Origin: an uncultured Candidatus Saccharibacteria bacterium | GTDB taxonomy: Bacteria; Patescibacteriota; Saccharimonadia; Saccharimonadales; Saccharimonadaceae | Length of the DNA: 37,982 nt | Direction of reading: 5' to 3' | NCBI GenBank assembly: GCA_938041005.1 | Contig: CALHZJ010000040.1 | Location: forward strand, 1-37,982 | Shown: positions 30,924 through 37,392 of the stretch, piece after piece | How positions within the stretch are numbered: the stretch's first letter is position 1 | How the letters are laid out: each line of letters begins with the position of its first letter | Made by a program: the position numbers and the translations under genes | Notes under the pieces: model-generated | What the model was told of the DNA's origin: nothing | Seen by the model: the letters and a program-made list of their open reading frames with translations, nothing else | The model's database searches: none

Positions 30924-31706
30924 TTAGAACATTAATTTTTGGACTTCTTTTTCTACTAGCTCAAGAGTAGCGTTCTCTACCCGCTTTACTATTTCGATTT
31001 CCTCTTTATAGTCTTCTCGATTTAATTCAAAAATCTGTAATCCTAGTTCTGGATTTGAGAACACGTCTGAGTAGATACAGAAGTAAAGCTTCTTCAATTT
31101 GTCATTTACTACAAAGTATTGAAGAATCTGCGGCTTGTATTCAGAAGGTGGATGTTTTTCATAGTAGGCTTTGACTACTTTCCAGCTATCAAGACATTTG
31201 ATTTCTACAGCTTCTGAGGCTTTCCCTGAATCGTCTACGATTTCGCCATCTGGTGAGCAAATCATATATTCGTTTTCTTCAGATTGCCAAACCCGCCCAG
31301 GAATAATCTGCTTGCCGAGTTTTTCAGAAATCAACTCTCTAGCTTCATCTTCTAGGATTTGACCTCTCAGCATAGCCGAATAAGTAGCACCTTCTGGTAT
31401 TCTGTCTGCATAATCGTTTGGGTTAATTGGTTTGGCTATTCGTTGAGCAATTAACTTATAGATTGAATCGTTTATTTGAACATTCGCATAGAGTTCATTC
31501 AATTCATCTTCTGCAAGCATCGCCTTGATGTTATCCATGGTTAGATTTTTCGGAAAATCATAGCCTTTACTTTCAGCGAATTCGACCAGCTCGGCTTTTG
31601 GTATATATCGAACTGATGAATAATCTTTAACCGATGAGCCTGAAATCCTGCCTTCGTGAAAATCCAACCATTCTTGACTTCTTTGTTCAAGGTCTAGGAT
31701 TTTCAT
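30924..31706 (-). CDS. YqaJ-family alkaline exonuclease
   Basis: 260 residues. The lambda-exonuclease-like plan: QRSQEWLDFHEGRISGSS (9-25), RGQILEDEARELISE (114-128), catalytic D153 (SPDGEIVD) with E168-x-K170 (VEIKC), then PSEYKPQILQYFVVN (Q in motif). It degrades one strand of DNA ends to load the ERF protein. It overlaps ERF as ATGA. Confidence 0.92.
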   Translation of the reverse strand: MKILDLEQRSQEWLDFHEGRISGSSVKDYSSVRYIPKAELVEFAESKGYDFPKNLTMDNIKAMLAEDELNELYANVQINDSIYKLIAQRIAKPINPNDYADRIPEGATYSAMLRGQILEDEARELISEKLGKQIIPGRVWQSEENEYMICSPDGEIVDDSGKASEAVEIKCLDSWKVVKAYYEKHPPSEYKPQILQYFVVNDKLKKLYFCIYSDVFSNPELGLQIFELNREDYKEEIEIVKRVENATLELVEKEVQKLMF

Positions 31707-32263
31707 TCATTACCTCCTAGCTTTGCCTTTACCTCATCCTTAACGCCGACAAGCTCACGTGATAGCTTTGGATTGGCTCTAAGAATCTTAGTATACTTCT
31801 CTTTTAATTCACCTAAAGTCTTACAAGATCGTAAGGCTTTTTCAGCGTTAGCTAAATCAGCAGACTCTTTATCAGTTCTTTCTTTGAGCTTGCGTTCTAG
31901 ATTACCGTCATCGTCAGTATCGACAAGTAAATCAAGCATAGCTATATATGAATATCTCTTCATGTAAGTGATACCTGAGCCTTGTGTTTGTGGATTGTTA
32001 GGCGCACTTTCTACTGGTGCAACATCTTCAAGCATTTCACCACTTTTAAGATGAATTAGCTTTGTTCTAATAGCCGTTTTGGTATCTATATGGCTAATTG
32101 TTTGTTTAACCATCAATCCACATTTTTCTAAATCTTCTCGTGTTTCACTGACTACAACATTGTAATCTGCGTACTTGCTTTTGAAGTATGGGTTTTCTTT
32201 TGAGGCTTTCACTAGTGGTGTTATTTTGCGAAACTCTTGTAAGGCTTTGTATAATTCACTCAT
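31703..32263 (-). CDS. erf: ERF-family single-strand annealing protein
   Basis: 186 residues. Full ERF pattern: LYKALQEFRKITPLVKASKENPYFKSKYADYNVVV, then 'GLMVKQTI', TKLIHLKSGEMLEDV, PQTQGSGITYMKRYSYIAMLDLLVDTDDDGN, then a variable helical C-terminus. It anneals single strands in phage recombination with the YqaJ nuclease. AAAGGAGG lies before ATG 32263. Confidence 0.93.
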   Translation of the reverse strand: MSELYKALQEFRKITPLVKASKENPYFKSKYADYNVVVSETREDLEKCGLMVKQTISHIDTKTAIRTKLIHLKSGEMLEDVAPVESAPNNPQTQGSGITYMKRYSYIAMLDLLVDTDDDGNLERKLKERTDKESADLANAEKALRSCKTLGELKEKYTKILRANPKLSRELVGVKDEVKAKLGGNE

Positions 32264-32276
32264 CTATGCCTCCTTT

Positions 32277-32660
32277 CTATAAAAATCTTAAATATCTTCC
32301 ATTTGTATAAACTGACCAAGCTTTATATCCTTGTGATTTCCACACGTGATAAGCACAGTCAATGTTTATTTCTGGGTTGTGCGAATCACAAGTTTCTCGA
32401 CCAGGTAAAATTCGTACCTGAAACAGAGAAACTGAATAACCATATGTTCGACCGTTTTGTGTAAAAGTCAGGCTTGTATCGCCTGTTGCGTTTTCATTAC
32501 ACGAACTTTCAGCTTGCATAATGGCTTTCATGACTCGCACGTCCCAATTGTATTTTTCAAGTAAAGGTTGAAACCTGTCGCAGCCGCCTACACCAACTTT
32601 CTCCACAGATTTTTGAGGTGCAGGCGAGGCTTCAACCTTTGCGGCAGTTTGTGGTAGCAA
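32277..32660 (-). CDS. Transglycosylase/lysozyme-like domain, frame-shifted from the upstream TM gene
   Basis: 127 residues by a TTG start at 32660; a short Pro/Ala-rich linker, then a lysozyme-like fold (27-127): YNWDVRVMKAIMQAESSCN with catalytic Glu, GYSVSLFQVR, CDSHNPEINIDCAYHVWKSQGYKAWSVYTNGRYLRFL. No ribosome site is clear, and the TTG lies inside a perfect 10-bp hairpin. The frame is open back to the end of the gene at 32681. It may be expressed as a -1 frameshift fusion that anchors it in the membrane. Confidence 0.75.
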   Translation of the reverse strand: MLPQTAAKVEASPAPQKSVEKVGVGGCDRFQPLLEKYNWDVRVMKAIMQAESSCNENATGDTSLTFTQNGRTYGYSVSLFQVRILPGRETCDSHNPEINIDCAYHVWKSQGYKAWSVYTNGRYLRFL

Positions 32661-32684
32661 CGGTTGCCGCTTTTCCGTTGCTAC
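32654..32684 (-). promoter_or_regulatory. Hairpin at the TM-gene stop / transglycosylase start
   Basis: GTAGCAACGG (32654-32663 complement) pairs perfectly with CCGTTGCTAC (32675-32684), loop of 11 nt, no U-tract. On the minus strand it covers the TAG at 32681-32683 and the TTG at 32660. AAAAC (a single-tRNA slip site, A-AAA-C) lies just upstream at 32686-32690. It fits a frameshift stimulator or a translation block; it is not a terminator. Confidence 0.55.
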
Positions 32685-32902
32685 TGTTTTGACACTTCAA
32701 CTTTCACATTTTTAACGATTGTTGCAGCTTCAGTTTTGACTTGTTCAGTTTGGTTCTTCTGATATTGCATACCGCCGATAAACGCGATAATCCCTGTAAT
32801 TAAAATAGTAATAATAATAGTTTTGATAGTTTCAATATTAAATTTTTTCATTTTCTTCTCCTTGTTTTGTTTTTTATTTTCTTTATTTTCTACGCTAGAC
32901 AT
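32681..32902 (-). CDS. Single-TM protein with two possible starts
   Basis: 73 residues from ATG 32902 (AGGAG at 8 nt) or 56 from ATG 32851 (AAGGAG at 5 nt). The extra 17 residues are Lys/Glu-rich. One TM helix (TIIITILITGIIAFIGG), then an outside Gln/Lys/Val tail. Both ribosome sites are good, like the dual-start lambda S gene. It may be the anchor of the transglycosylase domain in the next frame, or a holin-like protein. It overlaps the previous gene by 13 nt. Confidence 0.68.
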   Translation of the reverse strand: MSSVENKENKKQNKEKKMKKFNIETIKTIIITILITGIIAFIGGMQYQKNQTEQVKTEAATIVKNVKVEVSKQ

Positions 32903-33129
32903 TGTATTAACTCCTCTCTAGCACAGATATTTACAACTTCGTCCTCAATTCCGTCACAATCTGGATTCGGACAATAAAACTCAGGTTCGCCCTGACAACC
33001 GCACCACTCAGCTTCTTTACCTGAACAGCAAGGTTGAATTACTTCTAGGTTATCGTGGTTGCAATACCACTCGTTATCAAAGAAATCAAAGCGATAACTT
33101 GCTCTAATTTGCTTTACGTTAATTTTCAT
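32890..33129 (-). CDS. Cys-rich, probably zinc-binding small protein
   Basis: 79 residues from the ATG at 33129 (GAGAG upstream); a TTG at 33141 is less likely. Cys at 23, 34, 35, 43, 45, 53, 58, 69 and 77 with H25 could bind two or more zinc ions (CC, CGC, CPNPDC). It is the first gene of the early run, where transcription regulators are often encoded. No family was recognised. Confidence 0.75.
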   Translation of the reverse strand: MKINVKQIRASYRFDFFDNEWYCNHDNLEVIQPCCSGKEAEWCGCQGEPEFYCPNPDCDGIEDEVVNICAREELIQCLA

Positions 33130-33144
33130 ATTTACTCTCAATCT

Positions 33145-33190
33145 GCCATTTGATATAATGGCTTTGTAGCCGCTCTTTTGAGCGGTTTTT
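33145..33190 (+). promoter_or_regulatory. Operator, plus-strand promoter and immediate terminator
   Basis: GCCATT-TGATAT-AATGGC (33145-33162) is an inverted repeat overlapping TGATATAAT (extended -10, 33151-33159); TTTACT lies 17 bp upstream. CCGCTC-TTTT-GAGCGG then five T follow at 33170-33190. The promoter points away from the early genes and toward attR. Confidence 0.6.
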
Positions 33191-33301
33191 GCTTTATACT
33201 GCCCACTTTTCAGCGCAGGTGTGGGAGACCTGTAGTGAGCAGCGCTGAGCGTTCGAAAATAAACAAGGACTACAAAGTTGTAATAAACTTAACCCATCGA
33301 A

Positions 33302-33330
33302 CGCTAGCTGAATTATAAAATGTGCTAGCG
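33302..33330 (-). promoter_or_regulatory. Early promoter candidate between paired GCTAGC operators
   Basis: CGCTAGC (33302-33308) and GCTAGCG (33324-33330) flank a minus-strand TATAAT (33312-33317). TTGATA lies 15 bp upstream of it. A repressor bound to both sites would cover the -10. The centre distance is about two helix turns. Confidence 0.5.
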
Positions 33331-33406
33331 GCTATCAAACCGCTCGACGCTACCCACTAGACCAAATTTTTAAGATACTAACTTCTACACGTGTTACGCC
33401 TGAACC

Positions 33407-33433
33407 TTGAGCAATCTGTCACGCTTGTATAAT
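33407..33433 (+). promoter_or_regulatory. Plus-strand promoter candidate toward attR
   Basis: TTGAGC (33407-33412), 15-bp spacer, TATAAT (33428-33433). The spacer is short. A transcript would run through the 33498-33533 hairpin to attR; no ORF follows. Confidence 0.35.
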
Positions 33434-33497
33434 TTTCGTCGTACGCTCTTTTACGGTGTCGCTTACGTAATCGTAATAGTACAGTTTGTTAATTCTG

Positions 33498-33533
33498 CAC
33501 GAGATTATCAGACAGCCGATTGATAACCTCGTG
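33498..33533. repeat. 13-bp inverted repeat near attR
   Basis: CACGAGATTATCA and TGATAACCTCGTG with a 10-nt centre, one mismatch that becomes G-U in minus-strand RNA. It may be an integrase/excisionase arm site or an RNA hairpin. Confidence 0.45.
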
Positions 33534-33539
33534 GAAATT

Positions 33540-33561
33540 AAAAAACACCACTTTCGTGATG
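33540..33561 (-). terminator. Prophage-end terminator 2
   Basis: CATCAC-GAAA-GTGGTG then six T on the minus strand. Second stop for transcripts entering from the displaced tRNA promoter. Confidence 0.7.
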
Positions 33562-33566
33562 TAGAT

Positions 33567-33592
33567 AAAAAAAGAACCGCCATAAAGGCGGT
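33567..33592 (-). terminator. Prophage-end terminator 1
   Basis: ACCGCC-TTTAT-GGCGGT, TC and seven T on the minus strand, directly abutting attR. It ends the half-tRNA transcript. Confidence 0.78.
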
Positions 33593-33634
33593 GGTTTACA
33601 AAACCGTTGCTCTAGCCAACTGAGCTAAAGCGGC
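33593..33634. repeat. attR core (42 bp, orphan 5' half of tRNA-Thr)
   Basis: Identical to 1521-1562. It retains the tRNA 5' end but no 3' half, so it does not make a tRNA. Confidence 0.9.
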
Positions 33635-33644
33635 AACTGAATTT

Positions 33645-33673
33645 ATTTTATCAATTTTTTCTCTCTGTGACAA
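33645..33673 (-). promoter_or_regulatory. Native tRNA-Thr(UGU) promoter, now orphaned
   Basis: TTGTCA (33668-33673), 17-bp spacer, TAAAAT (33645-33650) on the minus strand. +1 near 33638 is 4 nt before the tRNA 5' end. It now drives only the half tRNA and terminators. Confidence 0.65.
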
Positions 33674-33677
33674 GAGT

Positions 33678-34361
33678 TTACATAACTATTTTTCGCGGTT
33701 GATGGATTTTGCGCTGTTGGCGTGGACGTGGCGCGTCGGCTTTCTTTGATGACGCTGTCGGAGTTAGCATTTTCGTGGCTTTTTTACGCAATTCTTCAGC
33801 CAGCTCAGTCTGCCCAGCATTGTCATATGCTTCCGCTAAAATCTTCAACGTCTGAGGAATCGGCTCTAACTCGACAGCTTTTTCCAGGGCGTTGATAACC
33901 TTCTTCGTATTCCCTATTTTCTCCTGAACCTTAGCGTAAGCGATGTAACGCGCCGCCAAATCATCTTCCATTTCTAGTGCTTGCTCGAACGCTAGCGACG
34001 CCTTTTCGTAATTCTCTGTTTCGTAGTATATTAAGCCGACGTTATGAAGACTGGAGGCGCTTGGCTCCAAACTCTGGGCAATCTCAAAACACTCGATGGC
34101 GTCTTTATATGCGTGCTGCTTGGCGTATAAAATCCCCAAACGGTTGTACGCCGTGGCGTTTTTCTCGTCGACTCGCAAAATTGTCAATAATGCCTTTTCT
34201 GCTCGCAGATATTTATTTTCGCGAATTGATTCCTGAGCAATTCCCCATAATTGGTCGAGCTTTTCAGTAATCTTTGTTGGCAAATCGCCAGTTTCTTTGA
34301 TTGACGGATGATAAAAAATCGCCCAAATCATTAAAATTAGAATGAGGAGTAATCCAAACAT
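33678..34361 (-). CDS. TPR-repeat membrane protein (host)
   Basis: 227 residues. An N-terminal TM helix (2-18), then at least four TPR units (about 40-180: ENKYLRAEKALLTILRVDEKNATAYNRLGILYAKQ..., 'SLHNVGLIYYETENYEKASLAFEQAL'), then a basic Pro-rich tail (APRPRQQRKIHQPRKIVM). It faces the cytoplasm by the positive-inside rule. It follows holB by 10 nt. Role unknown; a scaffold for envelope complexes is possible. Confidence 0.85.
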   Translation of the reverse strand: MFGLLLILILMIWAIFYHPSIKETGDLPTKITEKLDQLWGIAQESIRENKYLRAEKALLTILRVDEKNATAYNRLGILYAKQHAYKDAIECFEIAQSLEPSASSLHNVGLIYYETENYEKASLAFEQALEMEDDLAARYIAYAKVQEKIGNTKKVINALEKAVELEPIPQTLKILAEAYDNAGQTELAEELRKKATKMLTPTASSKKADAPRPRQQRKIHQPRKIVM

Positions 34362-34371
34362 ATCTATACTA

Positions 34372-35181
34372 TTATATCACAAGTTGCGTCAGCGCCAGCC
34401 TGACGTTGGCGTTGGATTTTAATGCGCTCGCAACAGAGGTGGTTTTTTCAAGTTGCTCTTCAAGCGACGGATTTATTACGCGCGATAAAGCCTGAAAACG
34501 AATCATATTCACTATAATATCCGTCAGCAATATCGCTTTTTGGCGGTCAGAAAAGTATTTGGCGAGATTCTTGAACGTGTCGTATTCCCGATTTGTGGCT
34601 AAAATTTGCTTTGCGTCGGTGGCTAATTGTCGATATTCGGCGAACTTTTCTGGATTTTCCGCCAGCTCCTTTATTAACAATGGTCGCCCAGCCGCCAAAA
34701 AAAGGATTTGCTGGCTAGAGGCGGAGTCTAAATCGTACTTTTCAAGCAGTTTTTTATCTTGGGCGGATGTCGTTTTATGAAGTGTCAACGTCTGACAACG
34801 AGATCTAACAGTGTCAAGCATCAACTTCGGGTTTTTCGCGACAAGGATAAAATTGGTATTTTTATTCGGTTCTTCCAGCGCTTTCAGGAGTGCATTTTGC
34901 GACGGCTCGGTCATTGAATCGGCTTCGTCAATGATAATAACTCGACGATTTATGGCGTAAGTTCGGAGCATAGAGATGAGCTCGCGGATTTGATCAATGG
35001 ATATAGTTTGCTTTTCTGGAAGTGGTTTCAAGCGAAAAGTATCGCTATTTTTTGCTAGCATTTGAGCTACGCCCAGCCCGTCAAGTCCGTAATCCGCAAT
35101 CACCAAAAGCGCGTGCGGCAATTGCGATGAAATCTGGCTGATTTTTTGAGCGTCTCGAGCGGATATAATCACTTCAGACAT
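34372..35181 (-). CDS. holB: DNA polymerase III delta'-like clamp-loader subunit
   Basis: 269 residues, AAA+ type. The P-loop is degenerate (IADYGLDGLGVA), as in delta' subunits; VIIIDEADSMTEPSQNALLKALEEPNKNTNFILV is the Walker B/ALLK-EEP block; VRSRC is the arginine-finger SRC motif. It is shorter than E. coli HolB (334). It loads the sliding clamp with DnaX. It abuts the pseudouridine synthase gene. Confidence 0.85.
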   Translation of the reverse strand: MSEVIISARDAQKISQISSQLPHALLVIADYGLDGLGVAQMLAKNSDTFRLKPLPEKQTISIDQIRELISMLRTYAINRRVIIIDEADSMTEPSQNALLKALEEPNKNTNFILVAKNPKLMLDTVRSRCQTLTLHKTTSAQDKKLLEKYDLDSASSQQILFLAAGRPLLIKELAENPEKFAEYRQLATDAKQILATNREYDTFKNLAKYFSDRQKAILLTDIIVNMIRFQALSRVINPSLEEQLEKTTSVASALKSNANVRLALTQLVI

Positions 35182-36327
35182 CTATAAATCCTCTGGGAAG
35201 AATTTCTTGAATTCGTCAGGAACTGCGGCTTCAAAAACTTTTCTCTCACCAGATGGCAAAGTTATCTCTAATTTTTGAGCATGCAGCATCATACGACAAT
35301 CCGAAGACTTTCCGTAAACTCGATCACCAAGAATCGGTGCATTCAAATGAGCCAAATGGACGCGCAATTGATGAGTTCGACCAGTAGTCGGCTTCAGTTC
35401 CACGAGCGACTGAGTATCATTTTCCGCCAAAACATGGTAAGTCGTCTGAGCTGGTTTCCCGTTCGGATCTATACGAAAAGTGCTCGGCGCTGAAGGATTG
35501 CGACCAATTGGCAGGTCAATTTTTGCGGCATTCAACTTTGGCTTGCCGTTGGTTATTGCTATGTAGGTTTTCTTGGCGGTTCGTTCGGCAAATTGCCTCT
35601 GTAGATGCGCAGCAGATTCTGGGTTTTTGGCGATAATCAGTAGTCCCGAAGTGTCGCGGTCAAGCCTATGAACAATTCCTGGACGATCAGTATCCGTTGC
35701 GAATGAGGTTTTGGGGCGAATTATCTCCGCAACCGTCGGCTCATCAGAAAGTCCACCCTTCGCGTGCGTCAGTAGTCCGCTTGGTTTATTGACGACAATC
35801 ACATCATCATCCTCGTATAAAATCGGCAAATCAACGTCCGCCTGCTCTTTTTCTGGCAAATTAAGCGCAATCTCATCAGTTTCATCAACCTCAAACTTCG
35901 GCGTCGTCGCGACTTTATTATTGACCGAAACGTATCCAGCTTTTACGTATTTTTGCCAAAGGCTTCGGGAGATTGTCGTGTCAAATTTGGTCGATAAATA
36001 AATATCCAAGCGCACCTTAGTCGGCGAAATTTTGAACATTATGGCATACTTTCCCTGGAACGGTGTTTCGATAAATTCTGGGTCTAGCGGATTCGGCAAA
36101 ATCTCGGCATTATCTGGTTTTTCCGTCCACAATTCGTCAATGGATTCTTCGTCGACAATCGAACCGTAAAGCAGCGCAAAATGCTGCTTGTTTAAAATAA
36201 ATTCCGCAAAAACATGAGATTTGTCTGTTTGAATTTCCAATCGACGCAGCGCTTTGACGGGCGTATTGTCGTCCGCTAATTTGTACAATCTAGCTATTTT
36301 CAGCACTGTCCGAGGTAATATTTTCAC
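35182..36327 (-). CDS. rluD: RluD-family pseudouridine synthase with N-terminal extension
   Basis: 381 residues. The S4 RNA-binding domain covers about 105-155, the synthase domain 165-370 with the catalytic D223 in GIVHRLDRDTSGLL and TGRTHQLRVHL near 317-327. The first about 95 residues (IARLYKLADDN...FALLYGSI) are an extra domain that is not usual in RluD; I did not recognise it. It isomerises uridines in 23S rRNA (exact site not determinable). The RluD/RluC/RluA choice is uncertain. Confidence 0.85.
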   Translation of the reverse strand: MKILPRTVLKIARLYKLADDNTPVKALRRLEIQTDKSHVFAEFILNKQHFALLYGSIVDEESIDELWTEKPDNAEILPNPLDPEFIETPFQGKYAIMFKISPTKVRLDIYLSTKFDTTISRSLWQKYVKAGYVSVNNKVATTPKFEVDETDEIALNLPEKEQADVDLPILYEDDDVIVVNKPSGLLTHAKGGLSDEPTVAEIIRPKTSFATDTDRPGIVHRLDRDTSGLLIIAKNPESAAHLQRQFAERTAKKTYIAITNGKPKLNAAKIDLPIGRNPSAPSTFRIDPNGKPAQTTYHVLAENDTQSLVELKPTTGRTHQLRVHLAHLNAPILGDRVYGKSSDCRMMLHAQKLEITLPSGERKVFEAAVPDEFKKFFPEDL

Positions 36328-36339
36328 GCGATTTGCCTC

Positions 36340-37392
36340 CTATTTTCGAAGCCCTACAGCTTTTTGAACGCGATACAAAGTTTCATTAGCGACGACATTC
36401 ATGTCTTTTTCACTGGAAGCCAGCTTCTCTTCAATTGCTCGCTCATCAACTGCCGCAAGCCGATTCTGGAAATTCTCCAAAAATTCCGCAACTTCGTCGG
36501 CCACGATTCGCTTGAAATCGCCATAACGATCCATGCCGAAGTACTCGTTGGCGGTCTGCTCCAGAGTAACTTCCCTGCCAGCGTCTTGCCGAACCAAAGT
36601 CAAAATCTCCAGCAAATTAGAAATTCCTGGCTGATTTTCCTTGTCGTATTGAACTTTGCCAATTGAATCTGTTGTTGCGCTCATTATTTTCTTATGTGCC
36701 GATTTTGGATCGTCAGAAAGGAAAATAATTCCCTTGCCACTCTCGTCAGATTTGCTCATTTTCTTCGCTGGATTCACGAGATCTTTAATCCTCAACCCTT
36801 GGTCTTTTCCGAAGAATTGATGCTGCTGAATTACGGGTTTCGGCACGATAAATAGATCGCCAAACTTACGATTCATTCGCTCGGCAATATCACGCGTGAA
36901 CTCCAAATGTTGGGTCTGATCGTCACCAACTGGCACGTAAGTCGCGCCGTAAAGTAGAATGTCGGCAGCCATCAGGACGGGATAGTTAAATAGTCCGACA
37001 GAAGCGTCGCCTTTACTTCCCTTGTCCTTAAACTGTGTCATTCGACTCATCTCGCCAAATCCAGTGAAGCAATCCAGAATCCACGCCAGTTCACTGTGCG
37101 CCGAAATACGACTTTGGCGGTAAAGATGAATGGAAGAATTGTCCAGTGGCAATCCGGCGGCGGTATAAACTCGCGCGTTGTTCAGAATGCTGTCGTATAA
37201 CTTACTGTGGTCGATTGGCGTCGTAAAACTGTGAAGGTCTGGGATGAATAGATTGATATCATATTCGTCCGAGCGACGTTTCGCCATGTTGATAATTGGC
37301 AAAATAGCCCCAAAGTAATTACCTATGTGGATGTTGTTGTTGGCGCGCACGCCAGTGAGGATGACGGGTTTTGATGGTTTCATTGTATTCAT
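36340..37392 (-). CDS. trpS: Tryptophanyl-tRNA synthetase
   Basis: 350 residues. Class I signatures: HIGN (22-25) after ILTGVRANNNI, GDDQTQHLEFTRDIAERMN (tryptophan/ATP site), and KMSKS (211-215). Usual length. ATG at 37392 shares a base with the racemase stop (TAATG) and has AAGGAG. It charges tRNA-Trp. Confidence 0.95.
   Translation of the reverse strand: MNTMKPSKPVILTGVRANNNIHIGNYFGAILPIINMAKRRSDEYDINLFIPDLHSFTTPIDHSKLYDSILNNARVYTAAGLPLDNSSIHLYRQSRISAHSELAWILDCFTGFGEMSRMTQFKDKGSKGDASVGLFNYPVLMAADILLYGATYVPVGDDQTQHLEFTRDIAERMNRKFGDLFIVPKPVIQQHQFFGKDQGLRIKDLVNPAKKMSKSDESGKGIIFLSDDPKSAHKKIMSATTDSIGKVQYDKENQPGISNLLEILTLVRQDAGREVTLEQTANEYFGMDRYGDFKRIVADEVAEFLENFQNRLAAVDERAIEEKLASSEKDMNVVANETLYRVQKAVGLRK

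Larger units (their letters stand above)
33130..33592. promoter_or_regulatory. Gene-free control region at the right end
   Basis: No gene is supported in these 463 bp. It contains promoters in both directions, at least six inverted repeats (33170-33185, 33211-33247, 33250-33303, 33302-33330, 33498-33533 and the operator at 33145) and two terminators next to attR. It separates the early genes from the host. Confidence 0.7.
1521..33634. mobile_element. Integrated podovirus-like prophage (about 32.07 kb)
   Basis: The limits are the 42-bp direct repeats at 1521-1562 and 33593-33634 (repeat-to-repeat period 32,072 bp). Between them are integrase, replication, recombination, packaging, head, ejection, tail and lysis genes with no obvious disruption of an essential module. 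No long tail-tube or tape-measure gene is present; adaptor, tail hub and a giant ejection protein indicate a short-tailed phage. All but one of the phage genes are on the minus strand. Confidence 0.92.

Noticed and set aside
33336..33371. tRNA-like sequence on the minus strand in the control region (GGTTTGATAG loop)
   Set aside because: Acceptor and T-arm are missing and the loop is not 7 nt; it is better read as part of the inverted repeats there.
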